A stretch of 64,000 nucleotides of DNA from Pseudolabrys sp. GTDB taxonomy: Bacteria > Pseudomonadota > Alphaproteobacteria > Rhizobiales > Xanthobacteraceae. Positions 44,986 through 53,145 of this stretch are shown one piece after another. Numbering within the stretch: the first letter of the stretch is position 1; each line of letters begins with the position of its first letter. Location: contig JAHCKG010000003.1 in assembly GCA_026125895.1 (NCBI GenBank), positions 124,001 to 188,000 on the forward strand, read 5' to 3'. The notes under the pieces were generated by a model. It saw nothing but the letters and a program-made list of their open reading frames with translations. It had not been told where the DNA came from and made no database searches. Made by a program: the position numbers and the translations under genes.

Positions 44986-45579
44986 TCAACGTTCTCCGAT
45001 CATGACCGAGCGCGGCAGCGCCGCGATGTCGGTGCCGGCGACGAACACGAGATCGACGCCGCGCGGGAACAGCGCGCGGTTTTCCTTCATGCGCGCCGCG
45101 AAATCGGCCGGCAGCGGTGCGGCAGCGAAGTTGTGAGTCGTCTTGATGCCGGGGCCGGTCAGCGCGATCGCGTCACTCGCGAAAGCGTCGATCTGCACGA
45201 TCACGGTTGTCGAGCGGTCGGGATATTCCGATGTGCCTTGCGCGAACTGCGCGAGGTCGGGCAGGGCGCGCGCATCGCCGATCAGCGCGAAAGCCGCGGT
45301 GGCCGGATCGGTGACGAGCGGCGCGCCGGTATGGAAGCGGATCCACTCGGCGGCTTTAGGCGCCGCTGTGAACGCGGCGTCGAGCCACAGCGGCGTTTCG
45401 TAATCGGCCAGACTCTTGATCAGCGCCGCGGTGGCCGGCGCGAAAGGGGCGGGCGCATCGGCACCCTGAAGGCTGCGGATCTCGCCCGGCCGCGCCATGC
45501 ATTCCATCAGCGCGCGGAACGCCGCCTGGCTGGCATAGGCGGGATCGAACTCCGGAGTGTTGGCGGTGATGTCGAGCAT
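44986..45579 (-). CDS. phnH: C-P lyase core subunit PhnH
   Basis: 197 residues. Start MLDITANTPEFDPAYASQAA then FRALMECMARPGEIRSLQG; TALIKSLADYETPLWLD; GTSEYPDRSTTVIVQIDAF; LTGPGIKTTHNF; RGVDLVFVAGTDIAALPRS at the end. Part of the PhnGHIJ core. The ATG at 45579 follows the phnG stop by two bases; the longer open frame to 45741 lies inside phnG and is rejected. Confidence 0.93.
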   Translation of the reverse strand: MLDITANTPEFDPAYASQAAFRALMECMARPGEIRSLQGADAPAPFAPATAALIKSLADYETPLWLDAAFTAAPKAAEWIRFHTGAPLVTDPATAAFALIGDARALPDLAQFAQGTSEYPDRSTTVIVQIDAFASDAIALTGPGIKTTHNFAAAPLPADFAARMKENRALFPRGVDLVFVAGTDIAALPRSVMIGER

Positions 45580-45581
45580 GC

Positions 45582-46058
45582 TCAGTCCTCGCCGCGCACC
45601 AGGGTGAAGAAGTCGACGCGCGTCGCCGCGGTGCGGGCGCGCTCGAGCTCCTTCTTTTCTTTCTGCTTGCTGCGCAGCGGCGCCAGCACCTGGCGCTCGA
45701 CGGCGTCGCGGCGGCCCGCGACCTGCCAGAGCGCGTCGCACAGCGCCACCAGCCGCGCCTTCTCGCGGTCGCGGCCGAGGACATAGCCGAAGCCCATCTC
45801 GCCGCTCGCCAGTTGCACGGCGGCGCGGGTGACGGTGGCTTCGCCGGCATTGAACGGCGCGCCGCGCGAGCCGATGCGGCCGCGCAACATGACGAGGCCG
45901 ACTTCCGGCGGCCGCGGTTCCGAATAGCTGAGGCCGTCATCCAGCTGACGCAGGCCGCGGGCAATGTCGTTCGAATCGGCCGCCGCGAGGACGGCGAGCG
46001 CCTCGCGCCGTTGCGGGAGGTCCGGCAATTCGCTGGCGGCGGGGGTGGCTCGGTTCAT
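45582..46058 (-). CDS. phnG: C-P lyase core subunit PhnG
   Basis: 158 residues from ATG 46058. RREALAVLAAADSNDIARGL, RPPEVGLVMLRGRIGSRGAP, FNAGEATVTRAAVQLASGEM, GFGYVLGRDREKARLVALCD, ALWQ. First gene of the minus-strand C-P lyase set; its start lies 26 bases from the nearer of two palindromes that probably bind PhnF. Confidence 0.93.
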   Translation of the reverse strand: MNRATPAASELPDLPQRREALAVLAAADSNDIARGLRQLDDGLSYSEPRPPEVGLVMLRGRIGSRGAPFNAGEATVTRAAVQLASGEMGFGYVLGRDREKARLVALCDALWQVAGRRDAVERQVLAPLRSKQKEKKELERARTAATRVDFFTLVRGED

Positions 46059-46083
46059 GTCGTCACAACAGCTCTGCGGAAAG

Positions 46084-46103
46084 TTGTCTAGCAGACTAGA
46101 CAA
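46084..46103. promoter_or_regulatory. phn operator 1 (palindrome)
   Basis: TTGTCTAG-CAGA-CTAGACAA, perfect 8-base arms. It shares the TTGTCTA / TAGACAA half sites with operator 2, 33 bases away centre to centre. Adjacent to phnG and phnF starts; PhnF binding is inferred from GntR-family habit of binding next to its own gene. Confidence 0.7.
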
Positions 46104-46109
46104 GTGCCG

Positions 46110-46143
46110 TTATAACTTGTCTAGTGCAATAGACAAGTTATAA
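46110..46143. promoter_or_regulatory. phn operator 2 (extended palindrome)
   Basis: Perfect 14-base arms TTATAACTTGTCTA (46110-46123) and TAGACAAGTTATAA (46130-46143) around a six-base centre. The outer TTATAA may double as promoter -10 elements for the two divergent transcripts. It lies 35 bases before the phnF start. Confidence 0.75.
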
Positions 46144-46178
46144 ATGCCCTCCGATGACGCCATGATGACAGGGCGGCC

Positions 46179-46946
46179 ATGCTGACACGGACACCTCGCG
46201 GCGCTGCAAAAGCCACCTCGGACCGGGACGATCTCCTGGCCCGCGGCGTCATGCTGTGGCGCTGTATTGCCGACGATTTCGAGCAGGCTATCCTGGTCGG
46301 CAAGCACGACAACGGCTCGAAACTGCCGGCGGAAAGCGAGATTGCGGCGCGCTACGGCGTCAACCGCCACACGGTGCGCCGCGCCATGGCGGAACTCGGC
46401 GCGCGTGGGCTGGTGCGCACCGAGCGCGGCAGCGGCACTTTCGTCAAGACCGACAAGCTGAACTATCCGATCAGCCAGCGCATGAAGTTCTCCGAGATCG
46501 TGACCGCGGCCGGTCACGAGGCCGAAGGGCGGCTGCAGGGCCATCGCCATGAAGCGGCCAATGAAGATGTGGCGCGCGACCTCGGCATCGAGCCGGGCGA
46601 CGAGGTGGTGCGGCTGGAGATTTTGCGCGCCGCCGACCGCGTCCCGATCTCGGTGTCGACGACGTGGCTGCCGGCCGCGCGTTACGGCGAGGCCGCCAAG
46701 GTGTTCCGCCGCGTGCGCTCGATCACGCGCATGCTCGAGCATTTCGGCGTCAGGAGCTATCGCCGCAAATGGACGCGGATCAGCGCCGGGTTCACCGACG
46801 CCGTCGATGCCGGCCGCCTGCGGCTGTCGGTGCACCGGCCGATCCTGATCGCCGAGGGCCTCAACGTCACCGACAACGATGAGCCCATCATGCTGGCACG
46901 CGCGCGGTTCTCTGCCGACCGCGTGGCGCTGATCGTGGAGAGTTGA
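46179..46946 (+). CDS. phnF: GntR/UTRA-family phosphonate repressor PhnF
   Basis: 255 residues. The N-terminal winged helix contains [20 protein letters not shown], then [20 protein letters not shown]. The UTRA effector domain follows ([34 protein letters not shown]). Regulators of this subgroup control phn operons. It starts 121 bases from phnG, and the shared region holds two strong palindromes. It heads a plus-strand set with only one base before the next gene. Confidence 0.92.
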   Translation: MLTRTPRGAAKATSDRDDLLARGVMLWRCIADDFEQAILVGKHDNGSKLPAESEIAARYGVNRHTVRRAMAELGARGLVRTERGSGTFVKTDKLNYPISQRMKFSEIVTAAGHEAEGRLQGHRHEAANEDVARDLGIEPGDEVVRLEILRAADRVPISVSTTWLPAARYGEAAKVFRRVRSITRMLEHFGVRSYRRKWTRISAGFTDAVDAGRLRLSVHRPILIAEGLNVTDNDEPIMLARARFSADRVALIVES

Positions 46947-46947
46947 G

Positions 46948-47592
46948 ATGGCTAAAAAGCTTTCCACCACGCCCGTCGTCGATCCCACAGCCGAAGTGAA
47001 GGCATCGAAGCTCGGCACGTATACCGAGGTCGGCCCGCGCACAAAGCTGCTGGAAGTCGAACTCGGCGACTACTCCTATGTCGTCAACGACAGCGACATC
47101 GCCTACGCGACCATCGGCAAGTTCACCTCGATCGCGGCGATGACGCGGATCAATCCGGGCAATCATCCGATGCACCGGGCGACGCAATCGCACTTCACCT
47201 ATCGCGCGAGCGCCTATTTCGACGGCGCGAGCGACGAGGAAGCGTTCTTCGACTGGCGGCGTTCCTCCCATGTCAGCATCGGGCATGACGTGTGGATCGG
47301 CCACGGCGCCATCGTGCTGGCCGGCAAGTCGATCGGCACCGGCGCGGTGGTCGGCGCCGGCGCCGTCGTCACCAAGGATGTGCCGCCCTATACGATCGCG
47401 GTCGGCAATCCGGCCCGCGTGCTGCGGCCGCGCTTTGCCAAAGGCATCGCCGAGCGCATGCTGGCGCTGGCGTGGTGGGACTGGCCGCACGAGCGTCTGC
47501 ATACCGCGCTCAAGGATTTTCGTGCACTGAGCGCCGAGCAGTTTCTCGACAAGTATGAAGGCGGCGCGCTGTCCGTTGCGGCGGCAGGATAA
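46948..47592 (+). CDS. hexapeptide-repeat acetyltransferase of phosphonate loci (DapH/LacA/VatD type)
   Basis: 214 residues. Left-handed beta-helix hexapeptide pattern: [40 protein letters not shown], then [20 protein letters not shown] and [20 protein letters not shown] with the typical end [13 protein letters not shown]. Proteins of this type are regularly found in phn operons of Alphaproteobacteria; the acceptor is unknown, possibly an aminophosphonate. One base after phnF. Confidence 0.88.
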   Translation: MAKKLSTTPVVDPTAEVKASKLGTYTEVGPRTKLLEVELGDYSYVVNDSDIAYATIGKFTSIAAMTRINPGNHPMHRATQSHFTYRASAYFDGASDEEAFFDWRRSSHVSIGHDVWIGHGAIVLAGKSIGTGAVVGAGAVVTKDVPPYTIAVGNPARVLRPRFAKGIAERMLALAWWDWPHERLHTALKDFRALSAEQFLDKYEGGALSVAAAG

Positions 47593-47600
47593 GGAACGGC

Positions 47601-48746
47601 ATGCGCATCCAGGGTGGACAGGTTCTGGCCGGCGGGCAATTCGTCGAGGCCGACGTCCGAGTCGACGATCGCGATGGCGCCATTGCGTCGGTCGGCGCCG
47701 ATGGCGGCAACGGCCGGTCCTATGACGCGCGCGGCCTCTATGTGCTGCCGGGTATCGTCGATATCCACGCCGATGCCTTCGAGCGGCAATTGATGCCGCG
47801 GCCCGGCGTCGGCTTTCCGATCGACCTGGCTTTGCAGGAGAGCGACCGTCAGGCGGTCGGCAACGGCATCACGACGTTGTTTCACGGCGTCACTTGGTCG
47901 TGGGAGCCGGGGCTGCGCGGCGCCGACAATGCCCGCGCGGTGCTGACTGGCATCGAGCAACTTCAGCCCTCGCTCGGGGCCGATACGCGCTGCCATCTGC
48001 GGCATGAGACCTACAACCTCGATGCCGAGAGCGAAATTACCGATTGGCTTGGCGACAAGCGCATCGGCATGCTCGGCTTCAACGATCATATGCCGAGCGC
48101 GTCGGCGCCGCCGCGCCTGCGCAAGATCGCCGAGATGGCGGCGCGGGCAGGGCTCACGGTCGAAGAGTTCAACGCATTGGTCGAACGGCTGCGCGCCCGC
48201 GCGGGCGACGTGCCGGGTTCGATCGAGCGGCTGGCGCGCGCCGCCGGCGACAGTTCGGTGGCGACCTTGTCGCACGACGACATGTCGCCGGCACAGCGCC
48301 AATGGTTCCGCGCACTCGGCTGCCGCGTGGCGGAATTCCCGGTCAATCACGAGACCGCGGACGACGCCACGCGCGCCGGCGACAATGTCGTCATGGGCGC
48401 GCCCAATGTGGTGCGCGGCGGCAGTCACATCGGCTGGGTCTCCGCTGCCGACATGATCGCGCGCGGTCTGTGCACCGTGCTGGCGTCTGACTACTACTAT
48501 CCTGCGCCGCTGCTCGCGCCATTCCGGCTCGCCGCCGACAAGGTGGCGCCGCTGGCGGAAGCCTGGCGCTTCGTCTCGGAGCGGCCGGCGCAGGCCGCGG
48601 GGCTCGGCGATCGCGGCGCGCTGGAGCCCGGCAAGCGCGCCGACATCGTTCTGGTGGATGCGGTCGATCCGTTGCGCCCGAAGGCGGTGGCGACGATGGC
48701 GGCGGGCCGTTTCGTCCACATGACCGACGCGAGCCGGTTCAACTGA
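47601..48746 (+). CDS. phnM: second PhnM-family hydrolase
   Basis: 381 residues. Amidohydrolase landmarks of PhnM are present but divergent from the 39713 copy: LYVLPGIVDIHADAFERQLM, LALQESDRQAVGNGITTLFH, LRHETYNLDAE, FNDHMPS, LSHDDMSPAQRQWF, GAPNVVRGGSHIGWVSAADM, SDYYYPAPLLAP. It is likely a ribose 1-methylphosphonate 5-triphosphate diphosphatase or acts on a related intermediate. Two PhnM paralogs in one cluster, on opposite arms, suggests division of substrates or differential expression. Confidence 0.88.
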   Translation: MRIQGGQVLAGGQFVEADVRVDDRDGAIASVGADGGNGRSYDARGLYVLPGIVDIHADAFERQLMPRPGVGFPIDLALQESDRQAVGNGITTLFHGVTWSWEPGLRGADNARAVLTGIEQLQPSLGADTRCHLRHETYNLDAESEITDWLGDKRIGMLGFNDHMPSASAPPRLRKIAEMAARAGLTVEEFNALVERLRARAGDVPGSIERLARAAGDSSVATLSHDDMSPAQRQWFRALGCRVAEFPVNHETADDATRAGDNVVMGAPNVVRGGSHIGWVSAADMIARGLCTVLASDYYYPAPLLAPFRLAADKVAPLAEAWRFVSERPAQAAGLGDRGALEPGKRADIVLVDAVDPLRPKAVATMAAGRFVHMTDASRFN

Positions 48747-48765
48747 CAGGCGGGAGTGCGGCGGC

Positions 48766-49464
48766 ATGAATTCGGCGCGCTACGCCATCTATTACGTGCC
48801 GGCGGCGGACGCGGCGCTGTATCGCTTCGGCGCGGCGGCAATCGGTTACGACGCCTATCGCGGCGTCGATTGCCCTTATATCGATGGCGCCGACGTCACG
48901 GCATGGCCGGCGCTGGTGCGCGAGCCGCGCGTCTACGGTTTCCACGCCACCATGAAACCGCCGATGCGGCTCAAGGACGGCTTTGGCGAAAGCGATCTTG
49001 TCGCCGCATTCGAGAAGTTCGCCGCTCATCATGGGCCGGTCGATGCCGGGCACCTGGTGGTGCGCGAGCTCGGCTCGTTCATCGCGCTGGTGCCGGAAGC
49101 GCCGTGCGCGCCGCTCGACACGCTCGCCGGCGACTGCGTCAGCGCCTTCGATGAATTCCGCGCCCGGATGACCGAGCAGGAGCTGGTCCGCCGCCTCACG
49201 CCGGCACTCAGCGAGCGCCAGGTCGAACATTTATACCGCTGGGGTTATCCTTATGTTTTCGAGGATTTCCGCTTTCACATGACCTTGACCGGCTCGCTGC
49301 CGGTGCAGAAACGGAATGCCGCATTGAAGTTCCTCTGCGCGCATTTTGAGCAAATGTCGCAGACGCCACGCCTGGTCGCCAATCGGCTGGTCATTTCGAA
49401 GCAGCCGCAACCCGGCGCGCCGTTTATCGTGCTGCATCAGGCGGCTCTTGCCGGCGCGTTCTGA
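48766..49464 (+). CDS. DUF1045 / 2H-phosphoesterase-like phosphonate operon protein
   Basis: 232 residues. Two HxT motifs, H60-A-T in VYGFHATMKPP and H171-M-T in FRFHMTLTGSL, place it in the 2H (LigT-like) phosphoesterase fold. Genes of this family occur in phn clusters that lack phnP. Since C-P lyase produces a 1,2-cyclic ribose phosphate and 2H enzymes open cyclic phosphates, it is a good candidate to replace PhnP; that assignment is inference. It starts 19 bases after the second phnM. Confidence 0.85.
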   Translation: MNSARYAIYYVPAADAALYRFGAAAIGYDAYRGVDCPYIDGADVTAWPALVREPRVYGFHATMKPPMRLKDGFGESDLVAAFEKFAAHHGPVDAGHLVVRELGSFIALVPEAPCAPLDTLAGDCVSAFDEFRARMTEQELVRRLTPALSERQVEHLYRWGYPYVFEDFRFHMTLTGSLPVQKRNAALKFLCAHFEQMSQTPRLVANRLVISKQPQPGAPFIVLHQAALAGAF

Positions 49465-49532
49465 AAGATAAGGCCCATCCCCGGTACACCGGCCGGTGTG
49501 GACTGTGCGGAAACCCTCTCGCCTTCATTCAA

Positions 49533-49564
49533 CTGTCACACGCCGTTGTTAGCGATTGTGACAG
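49533..49564. promoter_or_regulatory. inverted CTGTCACA repeat upstream of phnC
   Basis: CTGTCACA (49533-49540) and TGTGACAG (49557-49564) separated by 16 bases. CTGTCAC is a Pho-box half, but the required second half at 11-base spacing is poor (CGTTGTT), so a Pho box is not convincing. It may be a site for another dimeric regulator or a degenerate PhoB site. Confidence 0.35.
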
Positions 49565-49589
49565 TCGATGCGACGAGGGTGCGCCGCGA

Positions 49590-50477
49590 ATGGATACCGT
49601 TATCGAGGCCAAGGGTATTTCGAAGAGCTATCTGCGCGGCGTGCCGGTGCTCGACGATGTTTCGCTGTCGCTTCGGCGCGGCGAGATGGTGGCTCTGATC
49701 GGCGCATCGGGCTCGGGCAAATCGACCCTGATCCGCAGCATCGCCGGCCTCATCCCGATCGACAAGGCGTCGGGTAACGGCAAGGCCGGCGGCGGCCATA
49801 TTCACGTGCTTGGCCAATCGATCCAGCGCGGCGGCCGTATCAGTTGCGCCCGCAATCTGCGCGCGCGCATCGGGGTCATCTTCCAGCAGTTCAATCTGGT
49901 GCCGCGGCTGTCGCTGCTCACCAATGTCTGCTTCGGCCTGCTCGGCCGCGTGCCGAGTGCGCGCGGCACGCTCGGTCGCTTCAGCGACGATGAGAAGCGC
50001 ATCGCCATGCAGGCCTTAGCGCGCGTCGGCATTGCCGAGCACGCGCTGCGCCGCGCCAACGATCTGTCGGGCGGGCAGCAGCAGCGCGCCGCCATTGCGC
50101 GCTCGCTGGTGCAGGGCGCCGAACTGCTGATCGCCGACGAGCCGATCGCCTCGCTCGATCCGGCCTCATCGCGCCGCGTCATGGACCTGCTCGCCGACAT
50201 GAACCGCAATGATGGCCTGACCGTGCTGGTGTCGTTGCACCAGGTCGAATACGCGATGAAGTACTGCCCGCGCACCATCGCGCTGAAGGACGGCAAGATC
50301 GCCTATGACGGGCCGTCCAGCGCGCTGACGCCGGCCTTTCTCAACCGCATCTACGGCGCCGAATCCGAGGAGCTGTTCTTGCCGTCGTTCGGCGCGGGCG
50401 GAAATGATGGCGAGAACGATTATCCGCCGATGCTGCCGCGCAAAGTCGCGTTCGAAATAGAGCGGATGAGCGCCTGA
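49590..50477 (+). CDS. phnC: phosphonate ABC transporter ATP-binding protein
   Basis: 295 residues. Walker A LIGASGSGKSTLIRSIAGL, Q-loop GVIFQQFNLVPRLSLLTNV, signature LSGGQQQRAAIARSLVQGA, Walker B LLIADEPIASLD, and SLHQVEYAMKYCPRTIALKDG. Typical PhnC, with an extra C-terminal tail of about 30 residues. GAGGG lies nine bases before the ATG. Energises uptake with PhnD and PhnE. Confidence 0.93.
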   Translation: MDTVIEAKGISKSYLRGVPVLDDVSLSLRRGEMVALIGASGSGKSTLIRSIAGLIPIDKASGNGKAGGGHIHVLGQSIQRGGRISCARNLRARIGVIFQQFNLVPRLSLLTNVCFGLLGRVPSARGTLGRFSDDEKRIAMQALARVGIAEHALRRANDLSGGQQQRAAIARSLVQGAELLIADEPIASLDPASSRRVMDLLADMNRNDGLTVLVSLHQVEYAMKYCPRTIALKDGKIAYDGPSSALTPAFLNRIYGAESEELFLPSFGAGGNDGENDYPPMLPRKVAFEIERMSA

Positions 50478-50543
50478 GCGCGTCATCGGCCCGTAGCCTG
50501 ACGTCAATAAAAGCAAGAGCGTATACACAACAGGAGAAGCGAT

Positions 50544-51659
50544 ATGCGCAAGCTAGCCCTGCTCGCAACGGCATTGGCGATGACCGCCGGCATTTCATCG
50601 ACAGCCGTCCGCGCTGAGACGACGGAAATCAACTTCGGCATTATCGCCACCGAGGCGAGCACGAACCTCAAGACTGTTTGGGAGCCCTTCCTCGCCGACA
50701 TGGCGAAGGGCACCGGCCTGACGATCAACGGCTTCTATGCATCGGATTACGCCGGCGTCATCGAGGCGATGCGGTTCAAGAAGGTTCAGCTCGCATGGTT
50801 CGGCAACAAATCGGCGATGGAAGCCGTCAACCGTTCGAATGGCGAAATCTTCGCCCAGTCGGTGGATGCGGACGGCAATCCGGGCTACTGGTCGCACCTG
50901 ATCGTGCAGAAGGACTCGCCGATCAAGACTCTCGAAGACGTGCTCAAGTGCGACAAGTCGATCAACTTCGGCATCGGCGATCCGAATTCGACCTCGGGCT
51001 TCCTGGTGCCGACGTCCTATATCTTCGCCGCCAAGAACATCGACCCGAAGGATTGCTTCAAGACCGTGCGCAACGCGTCGCATGAGGCCAACGCCATGGC
51101 GGTCGCCAACAAGCAGGTCGATGTCGGCACCAACAACAGCGAGAACTTGCGCCGTCTCGAGGTGACCGCGCCCGAAGCCCGCAAGAACATCCGGGTGATC
51201 TGGACGTCGCCTCTCATTCCGAGCGATCCGCTGGTGTGGCGCAAGGATATGGACGGCGAGATGAAAACCCGCCTCTACACGTGGCTGCTGAGCTACGGCC
51301 GCGTCGGCTCCGCCGACGAGATCGCCGCCGCCAAGAAGGTGCTGGCCGGTCTGCAGTGGGCGCCGTTCAAGCCGTCGGCGAATGACCAACTGCTGCCAAT
51401 CCGCGTTCTCGAAGCCAACAAGACGATCATGAAGCTCAAGGGCGACGCAAAGATGTCGGCCGAAGAAAAGGCGACGAAGATCAAGGCGCTGGAGGCCGAT
51501 ATCAAGCAGTATCAGGCCGAGGCGGACAAGGCCGAGGGCAGCGCCTTCCGCAAGAAGGCCGCCGATTTCGAGGCCGCCGACAAAGCGAACGACCAGGCCA
51601 AGCTGAAGCAGCTCATCGCCGAACTGGCGACCGCGGTCACCGCCGCTCCGACCAACTAA
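50544..51659 (+). CDS. phnD: phosphonate ABC transporter periplasmic binding protein
   Basis: 371 residues. Signal peptide MRKLALLATALAMTAGISST to about residue 25. Binding-protein core with TEINFGIIATEASTNLKTVW, GFYASDYAGVIEAMRFKKVQ, FGNKSA, DPNSTSGFLVPTSYIFA, and VGTNNSENLRRLE. AGGAG at 50532-50536 sets the start. Unusual: about 75 extra C-terminal residues rich in Lys/Ala/Glu (from LKGDAKMSAEEKATKIKALE onward) form a predicted coiled coil absent from E. coli PhnD. Confidence 0.92.
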   Translation: MRKLALLATALAMTAGISSTAVRAETTEINFGIIATEASTNLKTVWEPFLADMAKGTGLTINGFYASDYAGVIEAMRFKKVQLAWFGNKSAMEAVNRSNGEIFAQSVDADGNPGYWSHLIVQKDSPIKTLEDVLKCDKSINFGIGDPNSTSGFLVPTSYIFAAKNIDPKDCFKTVRNASHEANAMAVANKQVDVGTNNSENLRRLEVTAPEARKNIRVIWTSPLIPSDPLVWRKDMDGEMKTRLYTWLLSYGRVGSADEIAAAKKVLAGLQWAPFKPSANDQLLPIRVLEANKTIMKLKGDAKMSAEEKATKIKALEADIKQYQAEADKAEGSAFRKKAADFEAADKANDQAKLKQLIAELATAVTAAPTN

Positions 51660-51669
51660 CCGCAAAGGC

Positions 51670-51700
51670 AAGGGCGCCGGATTACTCTTCCGGCGCCCTT
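51670..51700 (+). terminator. strong hairpin between phnD and phnE
   Basis: AAGGGCGCCGG (51670-51680) and CCGGCGCCCTT (51690-51700) pair perfectly over 11 bases with a nine-base loop. A weak TTGTT follows. Between phnD and phnE it probably lowers read-through or protects the phnD message, giving more binding protein than permease. Confidence 0.6.
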
Positions 51701-51713
51701 GTTGCATCCCGTC

Positions 51714-52547
51714 ATGACCGACGCCGCCGCGCCGCTGCCGACCCGCCCGCACAAATTGCCGGCCGACATCGCCGTGCCGCGGCACCCGCTGACGCGCCGC
51801 GCCAAAGGCTGGCTCGGCTGGACGCTGGTTGCCGCCGTTCTGGTGTGGAGCTGGGGCCCATCCGAGATGTTCCGCGCGACTGCGCTCGTCACTGACTGGC
51901 GCAACATGGCGGAGTTCGGCAAGGCGTTCCTGCATCCGAATTTCCACGACTGGGGCCAGTACGTCTCCGACATGGTGGTGACGATCCAGATCGCGGTCTG
52001 GGGCACGGCGCTCGCGGTGCTGTTCGGCATCCCGTTCTCGATCCTGTGCTCGTCGAACGTGGCGCCGCAGTGGATCGTGCAGCCGGTGCGCCGCCTGATG
52101 GATGCCTGCCGCGCCATCAACGAAATCGTCTTCGCGCTGCTGTTCGTCGTCGCCGTCGGTCTCGGGCCCTTCGCCGGCGTCATGGCGCTGTTCGTGCATA
52201 ACCTCGGCGTCTTCGCCAAACTGTTCTCTGAAGCCGTCGAGGCCGTCGATCCGCGGCCGATCGAAGGCATTCGTGTCACCGGCGCGCTGAAGGTGCAGGA
52301 AGTCGTGTTCGGCGTCATTCCGCAAGTGACGCCGCTCTGGAGTTCGCTGACCCTGTATCGTCTCGAGACCAACGTACGCTCGGCGACGACGCTCGGCATT
52401 GTCGGCGCTGGCGGCATCGGTCAGACGCTGTACGAAAGCATCCGCAGCTTTCAATACGGTCAAACGGCGGCGCAGATCATCATCATCGTCGTCACGGTGA
52501 TGGTGCTCGATCTCGTCAGCGCGCGTATCCGCAAGGCGCTGGTCTGA
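51714..52547 (+). CDS. phnE: phosphonate ABC transporter permease
   Basis: 277 residues with about six helices. [51 protein letters not shown], then the EAA loop [20 protein letters not shown], and [20 protein letters not shown] near the end. The ATG at 51714 is preferred over the TTG at 51699, which lies in the hairpin arm. Only one phnE copy is present. Confidence 0.92.
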   Translation: MTDAAAPLPTRPHKLPADIAVPRHPLTRRAKGWLGWTLVAAVLVWSWGPSEMFRATALVTDWRNMAEFGKAFLHPNFHDWGQYVSDMVVTIQIAVWGTALAVLFGIPFSILCSSNVAPQWIVQPVRRLMDACRAINEIVFALLFVVAVGLGPFAGVMALFVHNLGVFAKLFSEAVEAVDPRPIEGIRVTGALKVQEVVFGVIPQVTPLWSSLTLYRLETNVRSATTLGIVGAGGIGQTLYESIRSFQYGQTAAQIIIIVVTVMVLDLVSARIRKALV

Positions 52548-52575
52548 GCGTCGGGGCGGCGCCAGTTCGCGGTGA

Positions 52576-52593
52576 TTGTCACAAAACTGTCAT
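52576..52593 (+). promoter_or_regulatory. Pho box (PhoB binding site)
   Basis: TTGTCAC-AAAA-CTGTCAT: two seven-base direct halves with a four-base A/T spacer, matching the CTGTCAT-n4-CTGTCAT PhoB consensus at almost every key position. TATAAG overlaps its end. It follows phnE by 28 bases and reads toward the gene at 52765. Confidence 0.7.
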
Positions 52594-52764
52594 ATAAGTT
52601 CACCGTTTGGCGCGCGCCGTCACGTCGGCCGGACTCAGAGCGTTCCGGATATTCAAAGCCGATCAGCGCATTAGAAAGCCAGGCGGAGTTCCCGTTGACC
52701 GCCCTGCCGTTCCCGTTACGCTCATGGACGTTCTTGCGACGCAACGGGATCGGTGGGTGCGAGT

Positions 52765-53109
52765 ATGTCGAAGAAAGACGACGCCAGCAAAACGCTGAAG
52801 AAGAAACTGAAGAAGTTGAAGAAGCTCGAAGCCGAAATCGCGACGCTGAAGGCCAAGGCTGCCGGAAAGCCGAAGGCGGCGAAGGCAGTCGAGAAGGACG
52901 CGGCCAAGAAAAGCGGCAAGAAGGAAAAGAAGGCGGCGAAGTCGGCCGAGAGCAAAGACAAGGCGGGCAAGGTCAAAGGCAAAAAGCCGGGCAATGGCGA
53001 AGCAGCGCCGGAGACGGCGATGAAGTCCGCGACGCCGAGCCTCGTCAGGTCCGAGCCGAAGGTCGTCGCCAAGGAAACGGCGCCGTCAGCCCGCGTCGCC
53101 GCGGGCTGA
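52765..53109 (+). CDS. Lys/Ala-rich histone-H1-like protein
   Basis: 114 residues from the ATG at 52765 (GTG at 52753 is possible). The N-terminal helix SKTLKKKLKKLKKLEAEIAT is a coiled coil, followed by KAAK/KKSGKKEKKAAK-type repeats, then a Pro/Ala/Lys tail. Composition resembles bacterial H1-like DNA-binding proteins such as Hc1/AlgP. It is low-complexity, so family assignment is by composition only. A Pho box 170 bases upstream suggests phosphate control. Confidence 0.6.
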   Translation: MSKKDDASKTLKKKLKKLKKLEAEIATLKAKAAGKPKAAKAVEKDAAKKSGKKEKKAAKSAESKDKAGKVKGKKPGNGEAAPETAMKSATPSLVRSEPKVVAKETAPSARVAAG

Positions 53110-53145
53110 CTTGAATGAGCAGCGCGACTGCCGGCGCCGCGCGCC

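Noticed and set aside
44326-45786. 486-codon open frame antisense to phnI/phnH/phnG
   Set aside because: Shadow of three recognisable C-P lyase genes on the minus strand.
49533-49550. Pho box before phnC
   Set aside because: Only one half (CTGTCAC) fits; the second half CGTTGTT matches three of seven positions.
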